Shown here: piece by piece, positions 5,461 to 12,916 of the stretch | Position numbering within the stretch: position 1 is the first letter of the stretch | How the letters are laid out: every line of letters begins with the position of its first letter | Origin: Propionibacteriaceae bacterium | GTDB taxonomy: Bacteria > Actinomycetota > Actinomycetes > Propionibacteriales > Propionibacteriaceae | Length of the DNA stretch: 12,916 nt | Assembly: GCA_031254155.1 (NCBI GenBank) | Contig: JAIRVA010000017.1 | Coordinates: forward strand, 1 to 12,916 | Direction of reading: 5' to 3' | Notes under the pieces: model-generated | Told to the model about the DNA's origin: nothing | Seen by the model: only the letters and a program-made list of their open reading frames with translations | Databases searched by the model: none | Translations under genes and position numbers: made by a program

Positions 5461-7375
5461 AGGCCAGTCGCCACACGCCGACCGCGGGACCGGTACCGTC
5501 AATGGACAGGACATCGGTCACCGTGAGGGCTGGCGTGGCTACGAGGCTCCCGCCGTACAACAGGTGCGGCTCGCCATCGCCGAGGATGGATCGCGGCAGT
5601 CGGACACCTGTCCAGGGGGACCGCGCCAGGACGACCAACACGCGCTCCTCAGCCGTCTCGCGGAGGAACACCAGCGCGTCGTCCGCCGTCACGACCCAGC
5701 GCAGGCTGCCCGCCTTGAGCGCTGGCGAGCCCTGCCGGACGGCGATGGCCGCCCGATAGCGCTCAAACGTCGCCTGGTCCCACCGGACTCCGCCGCCCGC
5801 CGCGATCTGGTCCCAGGGCATGGTCACCCGGGAGTGCTCGCCCGTGGTACCAACCGCTCCCCCTTCGTCCCCGGCGAAGAAGGCCGGGAGGCCCGGGTAT
5901 GTGAAGAGCCACACCATGGCGATCTCCACCAGCCCCGGGTCGCCCAGCAGCGTCAGGACGCGCGCCGTGTCGTGGGAGCCCAGCATGTTCCACTGCCGGG
6001 AAAAGACCGACCACGGTACGGCGGCGTCGAACTCCCGCATCGTCGCCACGATGTCACCGCCACTCCGGCGCGGGACCGGGACCGGCAGATCGGCGAACTG
6101 CTGATCCGTGTCCGCCGGAGTGAGCCAGGACCACACCGGCTTGGTGAAGGCCGGGTAGTTCATCACCGACTGCCAGCCGTCGCCCACGACGTCGTTGAAA
6201 ATGTCGTAGAAGTGCTCCGCGACCAACAGTCCCCCGCAGGCGTCGACCGTCGCCCGCATCGCCCGCGCGACCGCGTTGTGATAATCGTCCGCCGCGAAGC
6301 GGCCCGTCATGTGGGCCACGTCGACCCGCCAGCCGTCCAGGCCGAACGGCTCGGCCAGATAGCGGGCAACCACCGACTCGGGTCCCGTGACCATCCTCCC
6401 CCACAACTCGGCGGACCCCCAGTTGAGCTTGGGCAAGGACGGCACGCCGAGCCAGCTCACGTAGTCGATCACGCGCCCGTGGTACGTCGCCTGGGTGAAC
6501 CCGCGGGCTTCGGCCATCGTCTCCGCCCAGCGGCGTTGGCCGGGCGGCAGTTGGTCGAGCCAGTAGTAGAACCCGGCCTCGACACTCCCCCGGTTATCGT
6601 ACGCGTGTATGAACCACTCGTGACTGTCCCCCGTGTGGTTGGTCGTCAGGTCGCCGATGACGCGCATCCGGCGCCCGTGGGCGGCCCGGACGAGCGCTTG
6701 CAGCCCGTCGTCACCCCCCAACAAGGGGTCGACATGGGTAAATGTCGAGGCATCGTAGCGGTGGGCGCTCTGGGACGGGAAGAACGGCGTCAGGTAGAGC
6801 AGATTGACGCCCAGGCGCGCCACGTAGTCCAGCCGTTCGGCGATGCCCGGCAGGTCGCCACCGTACCACTGCGTGACGGCCGCCCGCCCCCGTTTCGCTG
6901 GCTCGTCGTCCCACGCGGCCGGTTCGGCCCAGTCCGGTCTGATCCGGTCCGCGTCCGAGCGCGCGAACCGGTCGGGGAAGATCTGGTAGCCGATGGCGTC
7001 CCGGGCCCAGTCCGGCGCCCCCGGGTAGATGGTGGCCCGGAAGTCGCCCGCGTCGGCGACGTCCCGCGTCATCACGCCGCGCCCGGTCAGCCAGTCGTAC
7101 CCCCCCGGCCGGCCGAGCAACCAGCGGTAGTTGACGACCGGGTTGTCGATGGGCAGTTCCGCCGTGTACCACCGCTCGGTGGCATCCTCCCGCTCCAGGC
7201 GGGCCGGGATCTTGAGCGGGTCGCCGTCGTGCGACGCCCGCAACATGACCTCGGTCTCCCCGTAGTCCCGGGGGACGCGGACCCGGACCGGTACCCGGTC
7301 CCCCAGGGCGAGGCTCGTGGAATCGACAAACAGCGCCGACCCGTCGTGATGGGGCAGGCCCAATAAGTGCTTCAC
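5459..7375 (-). CDS. GH13 maltodextrin hydrolase (neopullulanase/alpha-glucosidase type)
   Basis: The 638-residue enzyme belongs to glycoside hydrolase family 13, near the neopullulanase, cyclomaltodextrinase and MalZ-like groups that cleave short alpha-1,4-glucans. An N-terminal beta-rich domain (about 15-120) precedes the barrel, which opens with YQIFPDRFAR (130-139). Conserved regions are DLTTNH (242-247), LPKLN (314-318), GWRVDVAH (348-355) with nucleophile D352, VAEHF (385-389) with acid/base E387, and LGSHDTAR (465-472) with D469. The catalytic triad is complete. There is no signal peptide, so it acts in the cytoplasm on imported maltodextrin. It is the last gene of the mal operon, 9 bp after malG. 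The start is a GTG whose ribosome binding site, GGGGAG at 7385-7380, overlaps the malG stop codon. The exact specificity (glucose or maltose release, pullulan or cyclodextrin activity) cannot be told by eye. Confidence 0.93.
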   Translation of the reverse strand: MKHLLGLPHHDGSALFVDSTSLALGDRVPVRVRVPRDYGETEVMLRASHDGDPLKIPARLEREDATERWYTAELPIDNPVVNYRWLLGRPGGYDWLTGRGVMTRDVADAGDFRATIYPGAPDWARDAIGYQIFPDRFARSDADRIRPDWAEPAAWDDEPAKRGRAAVTQWYGGDLPGIAERLDYVARLGVNLLYLTPFFPSQSAHRYDASTFTHVDPLLGGDDGLQALVRAAHGRRMRVIGDLTTNHTGDSHEWFIHAYDNRGSVEAGFYYWLDQLPPGQRRWAETMAEARGFTQATYHGRVIDYVSWLGVPSLPKLNWGSAELWGRMVTGPESVVARYLAEPFGLDGWRVDVAHMTGRFAADDYHNAVARAMRATVDACGGLLVAEHFYDIFNDVVGDGWQSVMNYPAFTKPVWSWLTPADTDQQFADLPVPVPRRSGGDIVATMREFDAAVPWSVFSRQWNMLGSHDTARVLTLLGDPGLVEIAMVWLFTYPGLPAFFAGDEGGAVGTTGEHSRVTMPWDQIAAGGGVRWDQATFERYRAAIAVRQGSPALKAGSLRWVVTADDALVFLRETAEERVLVVLARSPWTGVRLPRSILGDGEPHLLYGGSLVATPALTVTDVLSIDGTGPAVGVWRLA

Positions 7376-7384
7376 CGGACTCCC

Positions 7385-8266
7385 CTACCCCTTGACGGCG
7401 CCGGAGGTGGTCCCGCCGACGATGTAGCGCTGCAAGACCTGGAACAACACGATGGGCGGGATCGCCACCAGGATGGCCCCGGCGGCGAACACCCCGTAGT
7501 TGGTCGACCGGTCGCCGGTCAACATGCCGAACAGGCCGACGGCCAGCGTCTTCCGGGTGTCGTCCACGAGGAACAGCGAACCGATGAGGAACTCCGAGAT
7601 CACCCCGACGAAGGCGAGCATGCCCGTCGTCGCGATCATCGGCGCCAGCGTCGGCAACAGGATCCGCCAGAAGACCTGGAAGTGGGAGGCCCCGTCGATG
7701 ATCGCGGCCTCGTCCAGCGACGTCGGGATGGCGTCGAGGGCCCCCTTGACGAGCCAGACCTGCCCGAGCGAGGTGCCCAGCAGCGCCAGACAGTACCCCG
7801 TGAGCGTCGACAGCTTGATCCCCGGGAACGGTTGGCCGAGATCGGTGAACATCGTGTACAGCGCGATCATGGCGAGCATGTTGGGGAACATCATGATGAG
7901 GAGCAGGGCGAGGATCCCCGCCCGGCGCCCCCGGAAACGCAGGCGGGAGAAGGCGTACGCCGCGAGCGACGACGCCGCCAGCTGCGCAACCGTCACGACC
8001 GCGCAGACGACCAGCGTGTTGAGGTACCACTGCCAGAACGACCCGCGCGCGCCGCTGGACAAGGTGGTGAAGTTGACCACACTGAGCGTCGCCGGGAAGA
8101 TGTGGTCCCCGGTAGTCGACCCGCGCGGGTCGAAGGCGACACCGATGATGTACACGCGGGGGAACAGGACGAACGCCAGGACGACGACGCCGACCAGGTA
8201 GCGCCAGCCCACCTCGCGGGCCCACCGCCCGAACGGCATTTTGTGGGTGGTGTGTTTGTCACTCAT
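7385..8266 (-). CDS. malG: Maltodextrin ABC transporter permease MalG
   Basis: This 293-residue inner-membrane protein is one of the two permease subunits of a CUT1 ABC importer. About six hydrophobic helices are visible, the first at roughly residues 22-45. The EAA loop that docks on the ABC ATPase begins EAAIIDGASHF at 186 and ends in RILLP at 201-205, in good agreement with MalG-type permeases. The ATG overlaps the malF stop codon in an ATGA (8263-8266), and a strong site, GGAGGA at 8278-8273, lies six bases upstream, so translation is probably coupled to malF. The GH13 gene follows 9 bp downstream. Confidence 0.95.
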   Translation of the reverse strand: MSDKHTTHKMPFGRWAREVGWRYLVGVVVLAFVLFPRVYIIGVAFDPRGSTTGDHIFPATLSVVNFTTLSSGARGSFWQWYLNTLVVCAVVTVAQLAASSLAAYAFSRLRFRGRRAGILALLLIMMFPNMLAMIALYTMFTDLGQPFPGIKLSTLTGYCLALLGTSLGQVWLVKGALDAIPTSLDEAAIIDGASHFQVFWRILLPTLAPMIATTGMLAFVGVISEFLIGSLFLVDDTRKTLAVGLFGMLTGDRSTNYGVFAAGAILVAIPPIVLFQVLQRYIVGGTTSGAVKG

Positions 8267-9894
8267 GTCAGGTCCTCCAACTTCCGGGTGAAGCGGAACT
8301 GGAACGCGGCCAGCGCGCCGGTCAGGATGAACAGCAGGACGGCCAGGGCCGAGGCGAACCCGAAATCGGTTCCGGCGTTGCCGAAGGCTTGGCGGTAAAT
8401 CATTGAGATGAGGATGTCAGTACTCCGGCGGGTGAACTGGCCGGGGATCACCGGCGCGCCGTCGGTCAGCAACCGGATCATGTTGAAGTTGTTGCAGTTG
8501 AACGCGAACGACGCCACCAGCAGGGGTGCCACCGAGATCAGCAACAGTGGTAACACGATCCGGAACGTGGTCGCGAGCCCGGTGGCGCCGTCGATCTTGG
8601 CGGCCTCTTTCACGTCATCCGGGATGGATTGCAGCGCCCCCGTACAGACAATGAACATGTAGGGGAACCCGATCCACAACTGGACGATGAAGATCGCGAT
8701 CCGGGCCAGGAGCGGATTACCGAACCAGTCGAGGTGGGTACCGAAGACCAGGTTGATCAGGCCGAAGTCCTTGTTGAAAAACTGGGACCACATCAAGAGC
8801 GAGATGAAGCCCGGGATGGCGTACGGCAGCAGGAACACGCTCCGCCACACCTTCTGGGCCTTGACCCGCCGGTCGTTGAAGGTCAGGGCGAGGGCGAAGC
8901 CGGCCAGGAACGTGAGGACCACGCTGCCGATGGCGTAGGTCAGCGTCCAGCCGAAGGCGCCCAGGAACTGGCCGCGGATGTCCGCGTTGGTGACCAGCCG
9001 CGCGTAGTTCCGCCACCCGACGTTTTGGAGCCACGACTGGCCCTGGAAACAGCCGCTGGCGTCGGACGGGTCCGCAAAACAGTTGGAGTCGCCGACCCGC
9101 TCGTTGGGGTACGTCTTCCCGTCCGCGCCGCTGAGCGTGTCCGTCGCCTGGTCGTACGTGATCGTCGCCTTGGCCTGGTACGCCTGCGTACCGAACTGAA
9201 CCTTGACGAAGTAATCTGGCTTGTCCGGTACGGCGACGGCCGTCTCATTTTGGATGGTTTTCAAGGCGGTGTTGATCTCGGCCGCGGTCAGGATGCGATA
9301 TCCCTCGGCGGCGGTCACGACGTTCCCGGTGACTGTGGGGGCCGCCCCCGTCCACGTGGTCAGGGGCTGGTCGGCCGTGCCGTACAGCACCGTACCCGCC
9401 TGGTCGGACTGGTCGATGAGGAACAAGGTGAAGGGGCCGTTCGCGACATCGCCGCCGCTCACGACCGCGACCGAACTGTGGTACAGCACCGAGTCCGGCG
9501 TCATCTGCACCGAGTTCTTGAGGATCGACTGGGTGGTTTGCTCCTTCGTACCACGGGCGCCGTCGCCGAAGTTGGTGAAAGAGAACTGCACCGTCATGAC
9601 GATGGGGACGATGAGGAAAAGGCTCAGGAAGAAGGTGCCGGGGAACAAGTACTTGCCGGGGATGAACCGCTTGGTCAGGTAGATGGCGAAGATCACCACG
9701 ATGGCGGCGACCATGAGCACGAGCCAGAGCCAGAGCTTGTACCGGATGAGCGCGGGAGCGGCGAAGATACCGAAGGCCAGCACCGTCCCGAGGAAGAGGA
9801 TCTTGACGACAATGGCACCCAGGCCGGTGCTCCGTTCCTTGGGGGCGGAGGCACCGGACTGGGGGGCGATCGTCGGGGTGAGCGACGTCGACAT
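8263..9894 (-). CDS. malF: Maltodextrin ABC transporter permease MalF
   Basis: The 543-residue permease is the partner of MalG. Three hydrophobic segments (about 29-50, 55-73, 84-105) precede a long extracytoplasmic loop (about 106-305), like the large P2 loop of enterobacterial MalF that touches the binding protein. The core permease follows, with helices near 313-338, 352-372, 395-420, 450-470 and 512-535. The EAA loop EAAKIDGATG starts at 430 and ends at P449. C272 and C282 lie in the outer loop and could form a disulfide. The gene starts 9 bp after malE. No Shine-Dalgarno sequence precedes the ATG, so it may depend on ribosomes finishing malE. The substrate is inferred from MalE and from the linked GH13 enzyme. 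Confidence 0.94.
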   Translation of the reverse strand: MSTSLTPTIAPQSGASAPKERSTGLGAIVVKILFLGTVLAFGIFAAPALIRYKLWLWLVLMVAAIVVIFAIYLTKRFIPGKYLFPGTFFLSLFLIVPIVMTVQFSFTNFGDGARGTKEQTTQSILKNSVQMTPDSVLYHSSVAVVSGGDVANGPFTLFLIDQSDQAGTVLYGTADQPLTTWTGAAPTVTGNVVTAAEGYRILTAAEINTALKTIQNETAVAVPDKPDYFVKVQFGTQAYQAKATITYDQATDTLSGADGKTYPNERVGDSNCFADPSDASGCFQGQSWLQNVGWRNYARLVTNADIRGQFLGAFGWTLTYAIGSVVLTFLAGFALALTFNDRRVKAQKVWRSVFLLPYAIPGFISLLMWSQFFNKDFGLINLVFGTHLDWFGNPLLARIAIFIVQLWIGFPYMFIVCTGALQSIPDDVKEAAKIDGATGLATTFRIVLPLLLISVAPLLVASFAFNCNNFNMIRLLTDGAPVIPGQFTRRSTDILISMIYRQAFGNAGTDFGFASALAVLLFILTGALAAFQFRFTRKLEDLT

Positions 9895-9903
9895 GCGCGG
9901 CGG

Positions 9904-11211
9904 TTAGCCGATGGCCTTCGTGATCTGCTCGCCCGCGGCCGTGAAGGTTGAGGTGGGATCGGCACCGCCCACCACGCTTGCCTCAGCCTGGTTCAGCGGT
10001 CCCCAGACGGCGTCCATGGCCGGGATATTCGGCATCGCTTCGGCGGCCGACGAGAAGTCCAGGAACGCCATGAGTTGCGGGTCACTGGATTTGAGCTGGT
10101 CGGCCAGCGCGGTCTGGACCGGGACCCGCGAGTCGACCGTGTTCATGGCGGCGGTGATGGTGGTGTCTTTCAACAGGTCGGAAACGAACTGCTGGGCGTA
10201 CGACGGGTTCTTCGCGTTCGCGGCGACGAAGAAGGCCTGGATGCCGAGCGGCGGCTTGGCGGGGCCCATGCCCTCGAAGCCGGGGACGGGGGCCAGGTTG
10301 AAGTCGGTCTTGGCGGTCCGGATCGTCTGGATGGCCCAGGGGCCGGAAATCAGGTAGGCGCACTTGCTGTCACCGAAGAGCTGGATCGAGTTGTCGGCGG
10401 TGATGGAGGTCTTGAGAACCCCCGCCTGGCCGAGTTCGCCGATCTTCTTGGCGGCGGCGATCCCGCCGGCCGCGCCGACGCCGACGTCCTTGGTGTTGTA
10501 CGTCCCGTCGGCGTTCTTGCCGAAAATGTACCCGCCGCCCGAGGTGAAGAAGGGTTGCATGTGGTACGAGTCGCCGGTCTGGCCGACCTGCAGGCACAAG
10601 GGGTTCTCCGCCACGGTCCCGTTCACCCCGGCCTTGGCCGCGGCGACCAGCGCCTCAACGGTCGCCGGCGTCTGGACGGACGTGAGTTTCGGGTTCGAGA
10701 ACAGGCCTAGGGTTTCCACGGCGTACGGGGCGCCGTAGGTCTGGCCGCCGTACGAGACGGCGTCAATCGCCGACTGCACGATGCCGGTGGCCGTGAGCTG
10801 GATCGACACGATGGAGTTGTTCTGGACGAGCTTGCCGGTCCAGTCCTGGGCGCCGATGACGATGTCGGGACCGTTCTTCGCCTGGTTGGCGGTGACGAAG
10901 TTCGACTCCAGGTCGGTGGCAATCGTCTGGACGACCGCCTTGATCCCGTTCTGGGCCGCCCACGCCGCTAGCGGCGCCTGCAGGGCCTTCGTCCGGTTGG
11001 CATCCGCCCAGATCACCAGATCGGCGTCACCACGCGTCGGGAGCGGGGTCGTCGTACTCGTCGGGGCGGGGCCGGTGGCAGCGGCGGTTGTCGCGGGTGT
11101 TCCCGAAGGGGCGCCGGTGGTGCCGGGCTGGTTACCGGAACTGCAGGCCCCCAGCGACCAGGCGAGGGCGGCCGCGGTCGCGACGAGCGATAGTGTCTTT
11201 ACTACGCGCAT
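9904..11211 (-). CDS. malE: Maltodextrin-binding lipoprotein MalE
   Basis: This 435-residue protein is the extracellular solute-binding subunit of the importer. It begins with a lipoprotein signal peptide: positively charged start, hydrophobic core and lipobox LGAC, with the lipidated Cys at 23. A Thr/Pro/Ala-rich tether (about 24-60) leads to the folded domain. GPDIVIGAQDW and, further on, LISGPWAI are characteristic of maltose/maltodextrin-binding proteins. It would be anchored on the outer face of the membrane and deliver ligand to MalFG. It is the first gene of the operon malE-malF-malG-GH13. A strong ribosome binding site, AAGGAAGGA at 11226-11218, lies six bases before the ATG. Maltodextrin is preferred over other oligosaccharides because of the linked GH13 enzyme. 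Confidence 0.94.
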   Translation of the reverse strand: MRVVKTLSLVATAAALAWSLGACSSGNQPGTTGAPSGTPATTAAATGPAPTSTTTPLPTRGDADLVIWADANRTKALQAPLAAWAAQNGIKAVVQTIATDLESNFVTANQAKNGPDIVIGAQDWTGKLVQNNSIVSIQLTATGIVQSAIDAVSYGGQTYGAPYAVETLGLFSNPKLTSVQTPATVEALVAAAKAGVNGTVAENPLCLQVGQTGDSYHMQPFFTSGGGYIFGKNADGTYNTKDVGVGAAGGIAAAKKIGELGQAGVLKTSITADNSIQLFGDSKCAYLISGPWAIQTIRTAKTDFNLAPVPGFEGMGPAKPPLGIQAFFVAANAKNPSYAQQFVSDLLKDTTITAAMNTVDSRVPVQTALADQLKSSDPQLMAFLDFSSAAEAMPNIPAMDAVWGPLNQAEASVVGGADPTSTFTAAGEQITKAIG

Positions 11212-11414
11212 GAGAAATCCTTCCTTGGGTGCCGGAGTCCTGCGAGCGCGTCCGCGATAGGCGACAACGTCTCGGACTCCGTGGTATTAGGGATCACGAT
11301 ACCCCCAATGTGTCACCGGCGGAAGTGGCACGGACAATATCTCCGACCGCGGTCCGGCGCCTCGTACCGTAGTGTACTAAGATATGGGAGGTCGCTTTGA
11401 AAGATGAGGTTCCG
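11212..11414. promoter_or_regulatory. Divergent control region of the mal operon and pfp
   Basis: This 203-bp spacer separates malE (leftward) from pfp (rightward). Rightward, TAAGAT at 11378-11383 is a plausible -10 box, giving a leader of about 25 nt. Leftward, TAATAC (11289-11284) and TATCGT (11303-11298) are weak -10 candidates. Two words of the form GTGNCAC lie at 11310-11316 and 11325-11331, 15 bp apart, and GGTAT (11283-11287) pairs with ATACC (11299-11303) as an inverted repeat. A regulator shared by sugar uptake and glycolysis is a reasonable inference. No classic LacI-type operator was recognised. Confidence 0.45.
11406..11409 (+). promoter_or_regulatory. Ribosome binding site fixing the pfp start
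   Basis: GAGG ends five bases before the ATG at 11415. It supports this start over the in-frame TTG at 11397, whose use would put the site inside the gene. Confidence 0.7.
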
Positions 11415-12623
11415 ATGGTCCACAAGGTCGCAATCTTGACCGCCGGCGGGTTCGCTCCCTGCTTGTCCTCCGCGCTCGGGGGCTTGATCGAACGGTACAC
11501 GGCGGTGTGTCCCGAAGCCGAGATCGTCGCTTACCGGTACGGCTACCAGGGGCTGCTGACGGGTGACTCACTGCCGGTGACCGACGCCGTCCGGAACAAG
11601 GCCCACCTCCTCCACCAGTACGGCGGGTCGCCCGTCGGGAACTCCCGGGTCAAGCTCACCAACGCCGACGACCTGCTGGCGCGAGGGCTCGTCGAAGAGG
11701 GTGACAACCCCCTGCGCCACGCAGCCGAGTCGCTGAAGGCCGACGGGGTGGATGTGCTGCACACCATCGGCGGGGATGACACGAACACGACGGCGGCCGA
11801 CCTGGCCGCGTACCTCGCCGACAATGGGTACGACCTGACCGTCGTCGGCCTGCCGAAGACGATCGACAACGACATTTTCCCGATCCGCCAGTCGCTCGGC
11901 GCCGACACCGCCGCCGAGATGGCGGCGAACTTCGCGAAGAACGTCTTCGCCGAGCACAACTCGGCTAGCCGCCAGCTCACCATCCACGAGGTCATGGGCC
12001 GCCACTGCGGCTGGCTGACCGCCGCCGCCGCCCGCAAGTACCGCGACTGGGTGAAAGAGGCCGAGTGGCTGCCCGAGATCGGGCTCGCCCAGGACGCCTG
12101 GGACATTCACGCGGTCTTCGTGCCGGAGGTCGGGATCGACCTCATGGCCGAGGCCCAGCGCCTGACGGCGGTCATGAACTCGGTCGGCAACGTCAACATC
12201 TTCCTGTCCGAGGGTGCCGGGGTGGAAACCATCGTGCACGAGATGGAGGACCGTGGCGAGCGGGTCCCCCGCGACGCCTTCGGCCACGTCCAGTTGGACA
12301 AGATCAACCCCGGGCTCTGGTTCGCGCGCCAGTTCGCCTCCATGGTCGGCGCCGAGAAGGTTCTCGTCCAGAAGTCCGGCTACTACTCGCGTTCCGCGGC
12401 GGCGAACGCGTTTGATCTGGCGCTCATCAAGTCGATGACCGATCTCGCGGTCGAGTGCGCCTTGAACGGCCATTCCGGCGTCATCGGCCAGGACGAACAG
12501 GATCACGACACCCTGAAGCTGATCGATTTCTCCCGGATCGCCGGCGGCAAGCCCTTCGATGTCACCCAGCCGTGGTTCACCACGCTGCTCGACGAGATCG
12601 GGCAGCCCGCCCCCCTCGACTGA
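11415..12623 (+). CDS. pfp: Pyrophosphate-dependent 6-phosphofructokinase
   Basis: This 402-residue cytoplasmic enzyme uses pyrophosphate reversibly to interconvert fructose 6-phosphate and fructose 1,6-bisphosphate, serving glycolysis and gluconeogenesis while saving ATP. The N-terminal loop GGFAPCLSSA is at residues 11-20. The donor loop GGDDT (119-123) has the second Asp that marks PPi enzymes, and PKTIDND (147-153) contains the Lys that goes with it and the catalytic D151. MGRHCGW (194-200) is the sugar-phosphate motif. The full length and several stretches, such as GGSPVGNSRVKLTN and HTIGGDDTNTTAADLAAYL, agree with the Propionibacterium freudenreichii enzyme as I recall it. The start at 11415 gives MVHKVAILTAGG, as in that homologue, and has a ribosome binding site. 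The gene diverges from the mal operon and ends directly against atpC. Confidence 0.95.
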   Translation: MVHKVAILTAGGFAPCLSSALGGLIERYTAVCPEAEIVAYRYGYQGLLTGDSLPVTDAVRNKAHLLHQYGGSPVGNSRVKLTNADDLLARGLVEEGDNPLRHAAESLKADGVDVLHTIGGDDTNTTAADLAAYLADNGYDLTVVGLPKTIDNDIFPIRQSLGADTAAEMAANFAKNVFAEHNSASRQLTIHEVMGRHCGWLTAAAARKYRDWVKEAEWLPEIGLAQDAWDIHAVFVPEVGIDLMAEAQRLTAVMNSVGNVNIFLSEGAGVETIVHEMEDRGERVPRDAFGHVQLDKINPGLWFARQFASMVGAEKVLVQKSGYYSRSAAANAFDLALIKSMTDLAVECALNGHSGVIGQDEQDHDTLKLIDFSRIAGGKPFDVTQPWFTTLLDEIGQPAPLD

Positions 12624-12916
12624 TCAGGCGGCGCCGTTCGACTCGTGCCGGGCGGCGGCCTTGACCTGGGCCAGGGCCCGGCGGTACGCGGTGGCCGTGG
12701 CGAGCGAGTTGTCGCCCGCCTCCCGTTTCGCCTGGAGGGTACGCAGTTCGTGTTGCGCCTCGTCCACGTTGATGTCGCCCGCCAGTCGCGCGTACGGCGA
12801 GATGATGGCTGTCCGGGTGATCGTCACCGACACGAACCCGCCGTCGACCGCCACCATGTGCCGCGTCCCGTCCGCCGCCGTCACCTCGGCCGTACCGGTC
12901 GCCAGCGTGGCAATGA
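12624..12916 (-). CDS. atpC: ATP synthase F1 epsilon subunit, 5' end outside window
   Basis: The last 96 residues of the epsilon subunit are visible; the reading frame stays open to the window edge, so the N-terminus lies beyond it. The subunit joins the F1 rotor to the c-ring and can inhibit ATP hydrolysis. The beta-sandwich part shows ATLATGTAEVTAADG and VAVDGGFVSVT, typical of the family. The helical C-terminal part runs from INVDEAQHELRTLQAKRE to the end and is rich in Ala, Glu and Arg. A GTG at 12884 is an internal Val codon, not the start, because homologous sequence continues upstream. atpC is usually the last gene of the atp operon, which would continue to the right. Its stop codon abuts that of pfp. 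Confidence 0.88.
   Translation of the reverse strand, partial: IATLATGTAEVTAADGTRHMVAVDGGFVSVTITRTAIISPYARLAGDINVDEAQHELRTLQAKREAGDNSLATATAYRRALAQVKAAARHESNGAA

Noticed and set aside
5564..7366. A 600-codon plus-strand open frame opposite the GH13 gene
   Set aside because: It mirrors the GC-rich codons of a clearly homologous gene, is very rich in Arg, Pro and Gly, and has no recognisable domain.
1697..8740. Apparent excess of GGTACC words
   Set aside because: At least eight were noticed against roughly four expected, but most fall in coding sequence as ordinary Gly-Thr or Val-Pro type codon pairs; the excess is too small to mean much.
8629..9951. A 440-codon plus-strand open frame opposite malF
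   Set aside because: Its repetitive Glu/Gly/Arg-rich composition and its place opposite intact malF mark it as a shadow frame.

Overview
The window is GC-rich and densely packed, and looks like chromosome from an actinobacterium. Two recalled family resemblances place it. The dihydrolipoyl dehydrogenase is very close in sequence and length to the mycobacterial LpdC type. The pyrophosphate-dependent phosphofructokinase resembles the Propionibacterium freudenreichii enzyme along its whole length. A relative of the Propionibacteriaceae is my best guess, but no search was run. The content is central carbon metabolism; I see no mobile element, tRNA, rRNA, CRISPR array or phage gene.

Layout: 1-129 is a lpd upstream region with repeated AGTCG words. 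lpd (+, 130-1527) converges on and overlaps a phosphofructokinase, pfkA (-, 1517-2653). A 133-bp divergent spacer separates pfkA from an MFS transporter (+, 2787-4091). This converges, with a 3-bp gap, on an ATPase of the AAA_14/DUF4143 kind (-, 4095-5345). Upstream of the ATPase lies a 113-bp spacer (5346-5458) with AT-rich palindromes. Next is a four-gene minus-strand operon read from right to left: malE (binding lipoprotein), malF, malG (permeases) and a GH13 maltodextrin hydrolase (11211 down to 5459). A 203-bp divergent control region (11212-11414) separates malE from a PPi-dependent phosphofructokinase gene, pfp (+, 11415-12623). That gene ends exactly where the 3' end of atpC (F1 epsilon subunit, -, cut by the window edge) begins.

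Together the genes describe import of maltodextrin, its intracellular cleavage, entry of hexose into glycolysis through two phosphofructokinases with different active-site signatures, use of pyruvate by a lipoamide-dependent dehydrogenase complex, and ATP synthesis. The ABC operon lacks its own ATPase gene, so a shared MsiK/MsmK-like subunit is presumably encoded elsewhere.

No convincing undescribed multi-gene system is present. The points most worth a second look are the AGTCG repeats before lpd, two probable leaderless starts with the same TAG(A/C)GT-N6-ATG layout, the mixed active-site signature of PfkA, the altered nuclease-like motif of the DUF4143 ATPase, the ATGT-N8-ACAT palindrome upstream of it, and TGATCA hexamers at four gene ends.
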